Source of the DNA: Scleroderma bovista
Taxonomy: Eukaryota > Basidiomycota > Agaricomycetes > Boletales > Sclerodermataceae
NCBI GenBank assembly: GCA_037178675.1
Contig: JAYMGJ010000126.1
Location: 111,886-175,885, forward strand
Direction: 5' to 3'
DNA: 64,000 bases
Positions 59,001 to 64,000 of this stretch are shown here, in pieces (position 1 is the first letter of the stretch; every line of letters starts with the position of its first letter). The notes beneath the pieces were generated by a model, which had not been told where the DNA came from, ran no database searches, and was given only the letters and a program-made list of their open reading frames with translations. A program made the translations under genes and the position numbers.

Positions 59001-59770
59001 TCAAGATTGCCCAGTTTGTCTGGAACAACACGGTCTCGGAGGTTACTACCGATTCCCCGTTTGGAATTACCCAGAGTTATTCCCCACGCATGGGTGTGGA
59101 GCCGGTGCAGACAATAGCCCCAGCGGCTAAGGACTTCGCTGCCATATTTAACAAAGTCGTTGAATCTTCTGAGAAGGCTAAACGCAACATGAAGCTTCAG
59201 GCGGATAAGCATAGAAATCCAGCCCCGGACTATACTGTCGGTCAGCAAGTCTGGCTTTCAACGGACAACCTTCGTATGTTAAATCGTGCTTCTAAAAAGC
59301 TCACAGAAAAGTGGATCGGTCCTTATGAGGTCACTCAAGTAACCCCGAATGCGGTCGAGCTTAAGCTCCCGAAAACTCTTCGGATTCATCCAGTAGTGAA
59401 TGTCTCTCGAGTTAAACCTTACTTAGGTCCACTCCCCGGACAACCTGTTTCCCGGCCTGGCCCGGTACTCGTCTCTGAAGAATGCGACGAAGAGTACGAA
59501 GTAGACTATATTGTAGCGTCCCGTATTTATAGATGCCAGCTCCAGTACTTGGTACATTGGAAAGGGTACGAGGAACACGAAAGAACGTGGGAACCCTCGT
59601 CAAATCTGAAGAATTCTCCTCTGGTAGTCGAGCGTTTTTATAGGCAGAACCCTTCTGCCCCTCGGAAGCTTCGCATGGTACAGTCGGACTTCGACTCGTT
59701 ATTCACTCGGATTCCCGAAAGTCTTACCGTTTGCGAACCGACCTTTTGCAGTCTGGAATCCTGCACCTAA
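56039..59770 (+). CDS. pol: Gypsy Pol polyprotein (PR-RT-RH-IN-chromodomain)
   Basis: 1,243 codons, intact. Aspartic protease active site LLDSGATGCF near residue 162. Reverse transcriptase runs from about 345 to 520, with KMDLCWGYNN and the catalytic YIDDLMIF near 487. RNase H begins near 633 (LETDASEFTVGG). Integrase has the HHCC finger near 797-840 (HKGVKATFNALRKHY ... HCQKCQQSK) and the DDE residues in TMDFTEM (about 867), VISDRGS (about 925) and DGQTERLNREI (about 962). The C-terminal chromodomain, near 1155-1205 (YLVHWKGYEEHERTWEP), would target integration to modified chromatin. It keeps the aromatic residues of the classical chromodomain fold. Confidence 0.96.
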   Translation: MGTLALESELDSAVRILNYRLSCAKSPEAQNIYKYRISLLSHKIQKTHKKSPSVISPVSASFNKYSVLSVDSMDCNDSPVFITPPSKGVPAKGSAPEVKSSVLNSLLNTAVSSPLASEEPESPAGTEEVSFLDLRRSFTLEREVTIPVHIRRPLNVIEVDALLDSGATGCFVDKSWALDRRLQLSKLVKPVPVLNVDGTRNQEGDITHYVLLTVGIGKHAEKLWCAVTWLRKHNPNIDWVTGQVNLTRCPPECKSLLETRFAKLLRQNESQETWVQALKAHESKVAIDETTLEEAQKLVPREYWEYLDVFSKKLSERMPLRKPWDHGIDLREDFPPKKGCLIPLSVDEQKEVEDFVDDQLAKGYIRLSISPQTSPVFFVPKKDSKKRMVQDYRYLNEWTIKNNYPLPLISQLVDKLKGCKLFTKMDLCWGYNNVRIKEGDEWKAAFVMHKGAFEPIVMYFGLCNSPATFQKMMNEIFHDMSDVCVVYIDDLMIFTNTDDQEKHDRIMLEVLKCLRDNDLFVKPEKCRFCVTEVDFLGMIVSCDGIKMDPEKVNAILKWPEPTNVKQVRAFLGLGNFYRHFIKDYAIMARPLTDLTCKDVVFHFGDKEHAAFEALKAAFTRAPVLQYPDQDREFRLETDASEFTVGGVISIKCEDGEFRPVAYMSHSMTPPERNYPVHNKEMLAIIKATEAWRHYLEATPYAFEIYTDHHNLTYFTKSQNLSKRQARWQMWMMRFNYSLIYKKGTQMHVADPLSRRSDYYVSSSKDNKDQTLLNPVSIKSIDVTDQTYEERQSLITDFHDTPVAGHKGVKATFNALRKHYSWKGMKEQIQTYIKHCQKCQQSKVSNQKTSGSLLPLPVPEGPWLDVTMDFTEMPESLGYNYILVVVNRFSKEVVFVPCTKEETALSTAELFRDHVWCQHGLPSTVISDRGSVFASNFLGELYRLLGIKRKMSTAFHPQTDGQTERLNREINQYLRTYISDHQGDWAKWIKIAQFVWNNTVSEVTTDSPFGITQSYSPRMGVEPVQTIAPAAKDFAAIFNKVVESSEKAKRNMKLQADKHRNPAPDYTVGQQVWLSTDNLRMLNRASKKLTEKWIGPYEVTQVTPNAVELKLPKTLRIHPVVNVSRVKPYLGPLPGQPVSRPGPVLVSEECDEEYEVDYIVASRIYRCQLQYLVHWKGYEEHERTWEPSSNLKNSPLVVERFYRQNPSAPRKLRMVQSDFDSLFTRIPESLTVCEPTFCSLESCT

Positions 59771-59781
59771 GGGGGGAGTAG

Positions 59782-60164
59782 TGTAATGGTCTAGACTTTT
59801 TATCTTATCTAATCTGCGATTAGATGACATCTTATCTTATCGTACCGTAGTATCTTATCTAGTGCATCTTATCTGTAGGTCTGTCTAGACTACAGCCTTG
59901 TGCTGTACATGCTGTATCCCTTGATGTCATTAGCGTAGCCTTACCACAGGATGGCAGCTGTGCTCACTGCCTTGTACAGCATACAGCCTCATGGGTAGCC
60001 TTGCACAGGACACGTGTAGAGTATTATATATACTGCTGCAATCCAGCACCCAGAGGCTCTCCATTCGAGCTCTCTTTGGGTCTTTGCTCTAAGACGCTTG
60101 CATCCTTTCCTCTCAGAGTTCGTTGTGTGGTAGTTCTTTGGGTTTTGCCCTTAGGGTTGTCTCA
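59782..60164 (+). repeat. 3' LTR of the gypsy element
   Basis: 383 bp, about 98% identical by eye to the 5' LTR. It is preceded by a purine tract, AAGGGGGGAG, at about 59769-59778, the likely polypurine tract. Confidence 0.93.
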
Positions 60165-60405
60165 CGGAGCCCTCTCATTGGCTACGAGCGTCTAACCAAG
60201 CAGAAAAGTTGTCTTACAGCATGTCCTTCCAAACAGAGGTTGACAGGCCATCAGTAAACTACCCAACTTCTCATGTATGTTCGCTTCATGGCACCCGCGG
60301 GTTACATGCAACTTATGATAGCTCCAGATCTAGCAGTCCCAGGTGCTGATTGGTGGAGCTGTCTTGGGCATTGCTATGTGTAGTACAAATGGTATACTAC
60401 TTGTA

Positions 60406-60779
60406 CTAATGGTAGTCGTCATACATTGTATGGTACCATTCTTTATCGGTGAAATTGTTCAGATAAAATTCATTGTAAAGTTCAAGGCATGTTTCTGGAG
60501 TTATGTTGTGATTGGCAGCCACCCCATACTTGGGGATCAACTCGACAGAGTGAATGACATCCAACAATGAGATGATCACCCCCACACGAGATCGACTACC
60601 ATCTGGGTTGTTGGAAAACATATGCTGGACAGTGTACATTGTGACGTCAGGCTGATGAGCCAGGGTTGCTGTAAAAGCAAAGTATTGGACATATAGAAAT
60701 GGGTTAGATAAACCAGCGGGGAGCAGGGAGCCTCTTGCTGAGAACGAGAATATAGCGCGAACTTGAGCAACAACAGCAG
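60406..60779 (-). pseudogene. DUF6830-type transposon protein, C-terminal exon
   Basis: Follows a good splice acceptor (TTTTTTTCCAG at about 60790-60780) and runs to a stop at 60406. Content: AAVVAQVRAIFSFSARGSLL, PFLYVQYFAFTATL, DVTMYTVQHMF, SRSRVGVIISLLDVIHSVEL, IPKYGVAA, and LYNEFYLNNFTDKEWYHTMY. I recognise the pattern from Agaricomycete DUF6830 proteins, thought to come from transposons. The preceding intron is joined to copy 2 of the 2.1 kb repeat, and the matching upstream exons lie on the opposite strand at 62,923-63,807. Confidence 0.65.
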
Positions 60780-60818
60780 CTGGAAAAAAATAGAATGAGT
60801 ACAGTTGCTGCTTAGCAG

Positions 60819-62922
60819 TGTGAGTCAAAGTGTGGATTTGGGTCGGAGTAATAACCCAAACACAACACCAACAAAGGACTATGAAAATGTGCGAGTGGTG
60901 GTTTACCTCCGCGGTGTCCAGAGAGGATGTGCTGAGGAGGGGGGAAGGGGATCTACACCAACAGGGTGATGCAGACAATGATGCAGGATACTCCTGGGGT
61001 ACAGGAGCAATAGATGACGAAGGGGATAGGGGTCTAGACTCTTCCTAAAGCCTAGGAAGGGTCAAAGCGGGGATTGGGTTGACTGGGACTGAAACAGTGA
61101 TACTACACCTAGAGGTTGGTGCAGCAAAGGGGCAAGGGGGCTCCTGACATCCAGAAGCAATGGGATATGAAGGATAGACAGGCTAGACTCCGCTTGAGCC
61201 TAGAGAAATACTTGGACTTGAATAGATTGAATAAAACTTGAATATCAGAGTCTTTAGACCTTCACTGAAGCCTACAAGACTCAAAGAGCTGAGGGGATAC
61301 TGACTGAGAGAGTCTGAGAGAGGGATAATTTCGTGCAATTGGGTCTCTCCTCACTGGGCTGAGCCCAGGGGTTTAAATACATGGGGGGGGGGGCACAGCA
61401 TTAAAGTACAAAAAGAGAAGGGAGTAAGCAGAATTTGTCAAGGATTGGTAAGGGATTGGTAAGAGCTTTGTAAGGGGTTTGTAAGCGATCAGTAAGCAAG
61501 GGATAAGCAGGAATGAGTAAGCATAGGGAGCATGAATAACCTGCTGAGTAAAGGAATGAGTAAGCTGCATGACAAGATTGATTGGTAAGGGAGTGAGTCA
61601 TCAGCTGAGTAATATACCAAAAATGCGAAAGGGATAGAGTAATACTGATGACAAGAGAACATCAGTAAGCAAGGGATGAGTCACTGCACAGCAGAAGGAG
61701 TCATTGATGCACAGCCTAAGAAGTTTGATGGGGGGGCTGTGTACCATCAGGAATTTGATGGGACAACAATGGGGAAGATCTGAGATAAACAGGGGGATTG
61801 ATCTGAGACAAAACAGCCACAAGAAGGGTACCAGGGGTCCAGAGGTCTTTTGGGGGGGTCAGCATACACTAAGGTATAGTGCATGTGTTCTAGCGCCGCT
61901 GAAGCGCAACCATGGGCTCCCTTGATGAGCTCTCTTCTGGGAAAGAACAAGAGAGGGTTCTTCTTCCTAATATCACTATAAAGTGGGGGCATAACTGTCA
62001 TGGTGCTGGGGGACGTTGTCTGAAAGTGGGGAAGCGGATAGAGTATTGAATTCGATGCATCCAGGGAAGCGAGATGAACGACAGAGGAAGATGGACATGG
62101 CAAGTATCTGGGAGGAAGGGACCATAGGCTGAGGGCTCCGGGGACACAGAGATGACCAGAGATGACTTTTCAAGCTTGACAATAGACCTAAGATGACCAA
62201 AGTACGTCCTTGATGCAGGACTGACGAGGAGAACGTGCTGACCGAGAACAAGAGGGACTGAGGGATCAGGCTGGGAAGATATGTGCCAGGCAGTGCACGG
62301 GAACTCTGGGAGAGGCTGTCCTAAGAGCAGGACATAGTGGAGATCTGCAGCAATAGCAGAGAAATGATCCAGAGAAAATACGGACTCCATAGTGAGTGAT
62401 GAGGTGAATGTCTGGATTGCGGGGGGAATATCTCCGTGGGAAATGAACGGATTTGCGTCGGAACTTGACAGGCAGATAGACCACGTTCTAGGCTCTCTTA
62501 CGGTATAGTCACATGCCTGATAGCTTTAGAAACAATGGAGCTATTCAAAATATCGGAATGCTGGCACTGGGTGCCTAAAAATGACATTTGGGCACTAAAC
62601 ATCATTTCTTCTCTTTCTCCTTTGTTTCTCCATCAATTCTTTGGCTTCTTTGACTGTTCTGGTATGGGAGTTGGACTGCAGATGTGTGCATTCCTTTCTC
62701 ATACCACAATTGATGTTATTCCTTCAGTTTCTTCTGCTTCTTGGCGGTTCTTGTGCGATAGATGACTGTCAGCATTGGCATTCATTTCTTGCATCAGGAT
62801 AGTCTTCTTGTGCAATAGATGGCTACGATGAGGGTCTGTCGTGCTTATCCTTTGCATAAGGATCATTCGATATAGGTGTTATCTTCCATGTTCACTGTAC
62901 CAAACCTGTTTAATGCATGACA
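60819..62922 (-). repeat. 2.1 kb LTR-like repeat, copy 2 (Helitron-free)
   Basis: Full-length, 2,104 bp, TGT...ACA ends, inverted relative to copy 1. Its position 61,603-61,616 is the empty site of the Helitron in copy 1. It keeps the MESVFSL open frame at 61998-62390 on the minus strand (130 codons, longer than in copy 1). A G-run at 61384-61392 replaces CCCCCC-poor sequence in copy 1. Confidence 0.82.
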
Positions 62923-63807
62923 CCGCGCCATCCATGCCATTGTCGACTTTCTCTACTGAGTATCACCCCCTCGTCAATCTGTGCCATGGAGGAGTCATTG
63001 CAGGAGTTCCACTTATACAAGGGCACTATTCTAAGGGCAGGTGTGCACTGAGGAAAATCCCAGGAGATTCCACATTTCCAGATCCCTAAACTCGAGCTGC
63101 TACAGTCGTTCAGCCGTGGTGTTCGTAATTCCAGTTCCCTCATCCCATACACTGCAGATGTCAGTGAGCGACTTCTAATTACTCATTGCAAGGACCCATT
63201 TATGCATACTAATCGCCAAAGGAGCGGCTTCACACAGCAAATTGTGCTATTTCTTGACTGTGAAGAATCCATCCAACGATTCAACCTTTATTCTCTCCTA
63301 CACAAGAGGGATGTCAGCCTCACAAACATGCCCTTACCATCTGACGATCCTCGCTATGTTGACCCAACAATGAGCTGGGTTCAGCATGTTGCACCAGAAG
63401 AGGTAAACCATTTCCATGGTCCAAGAACCTTTCACAACCACTTCTTAAAGGGAATCGTCACTGAGGATTCAACCACTGCATTCCATGTCAACGTGAAACC
63501 CGACTTTGCAGATAAACCACCAAACTACTTGGTTATGACATACCATCTTCCTGACTTCCCAGCTCTCCTGCAGAACTATATCGATGCCATTCCTGGCAAT
63601 CATCCTCGGCTCCATGGGCATCTACTCAAGGGATGGTCAAAGTTCTGACTGCAGTTGCAATCTCACCTTTGTCCAAGCAACCTCCTGCCAAGGCAGCAAG
63701 TGCAGGCTCTTCCGCCCTCGATAGAACATCCTTATGGAAAATGTGATACTGTTTTGGTTCACTATACTCCCCTGTCACCAGGAATATCAAGTAAGTGTTC
63801 TGCCTGC
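62923..63807 (+). pseudogene. DUF6830-type transposon protein, upstream exons (inverted segment)
   Basis: Reads on the plus strand: STEYHPLVNLCHGGVIAG, then after a likely intron KLELLQSFSRGVRNSSSLIP, YTADVSERLLITHCKDPF, QIVLFLDCEESIQRFNLYSL, YHLPDFPALLQNYIDAIPGN, LQALPPS-like VQALPPSIEHPYGKCDTVLV. It ends at a splice donor (GTAAGT, about 63791) with 17 bp of intron before copy 3 of the 2.1 kb repeat. This is the part of the protein that should immediately precede the exon at 60,779-60,406, which lies on the other strand. Confidence 0.6.
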
Positions 63808-64000
63808 TGTCACGCACCAAACAGGTTTGGTACAGTGAACATGGAAGATAATGCCTATAACGAATGATCCTTATGTGAAGGATAAGCACAATGGACCCTC
63901 ATTGTAACCATCTATCGCACAAGAAGACTATCCTGGAGCAAGAGATGAATGCCAACATCTGGCAGTCATCCCTCGCACAAGAACCGCCAAGAAGCAGAAG
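63808..64000 (+). repeat. 2.1 kb LTR-like repeat, copy 3 (runs off the window)
   Basis: Starts TGTCACGCACCAAACAGG and follows copies 1 and 2 closely to the window end. It sits inside the DUF6830 gene's intron. Confidence 0.85.

Larger units (their letters stand above)
53846..60164 (+). mobile_element. Complete Ty3/gypsy LTR retrotransposon with chromodomain, 6,319 bp
   Basis: Two 383-bp LTRs (TGTAATGG...TTGTCTCA) flank intact gag and pol frames. The 5-bp target duplication CGGAG is present at 53841-53845 and 60165-60169. By eye the LTRs differ at 7 positions, mostly transitions, so the insertion is fairly recent. Pol order PR-RT-RH-IN-chromodomain makes it a chromovirus-type Metaviridae element. 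Confidence 0.96.

Overview
This window is nuclear DNA of a filamentous basidiomycete, most likely an Agaricomycete. Host genes are split by many 45-60 bp GT-AG introns. The mobile DNA belongs to families known from mushroom genomes: a CxC2/KDZ transposase, a DUF6830-type protein, a PIF1-like repeat helicase, a Helitron and a chromodomain Ty3/gypsy element. I see no tRNA, rRNA or CRISPR array.

1-22.2 kb is a host gene block. In order it holds the 3' part of a DSN1/Mis13 kinetochore gene (-), a YggS/PROSC-type PLP-binding protein (-), a tandem pair of DUF7918 genes (first copy frameshifted, second intact), a small HSP20-like gene (+), two tandem zinc-free MDR oxidoreductases with the same four intron positions (-), a class I aminotransferase of the ARO8/aminoadipate type (+), and a 14-exon SUC/SLC45-type sugar transporter (+). 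I reconstructed most exon boundaries by frame and family conservation.

22.2-64 kb is nested mobile DNA. A PIF1-like helicase pseudogene (24.36-25.60 and 53.04-53.41 kb) is cut by one insertion of about 27.4 kb (25,597-53,028). The insertion has diverged terminal inverted repeats and a 7-8 bp target-site duplication, and removing it restores the helicase reading frame. It encodes a CxC2-KDZ transposase (one 1-bp insertion) and four other spliced genes, and it carries TGCCGA-core arrays and a 1.8 kb chain of palindromes. Inside it lies a 2.1 kb LTR-like repeat (TGT...ACA), and inside that a complete 7,288 bp Helitron. A second copy of the 2.1 kb repeat at 60.8-62.9 kb lacks the Helitron and serves as an empty site, fixing the Helitron ends at A^T.

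Downstream is a young complete Ty3/gypsy chromovirus-type retrotransposon (53,846-60,164; two 383 bp LTRs, CGGAG duplication, intact gag and pol). After it come pieces of a DUF6830-type gene arranged as if a 0.9 kb segment had been flipped between inverted copies of the 2.1 kb repeat. In the older elements every in-frame stop I found is TGA where arginine is expected, the pattern left by CpG deamination at CGA codons.
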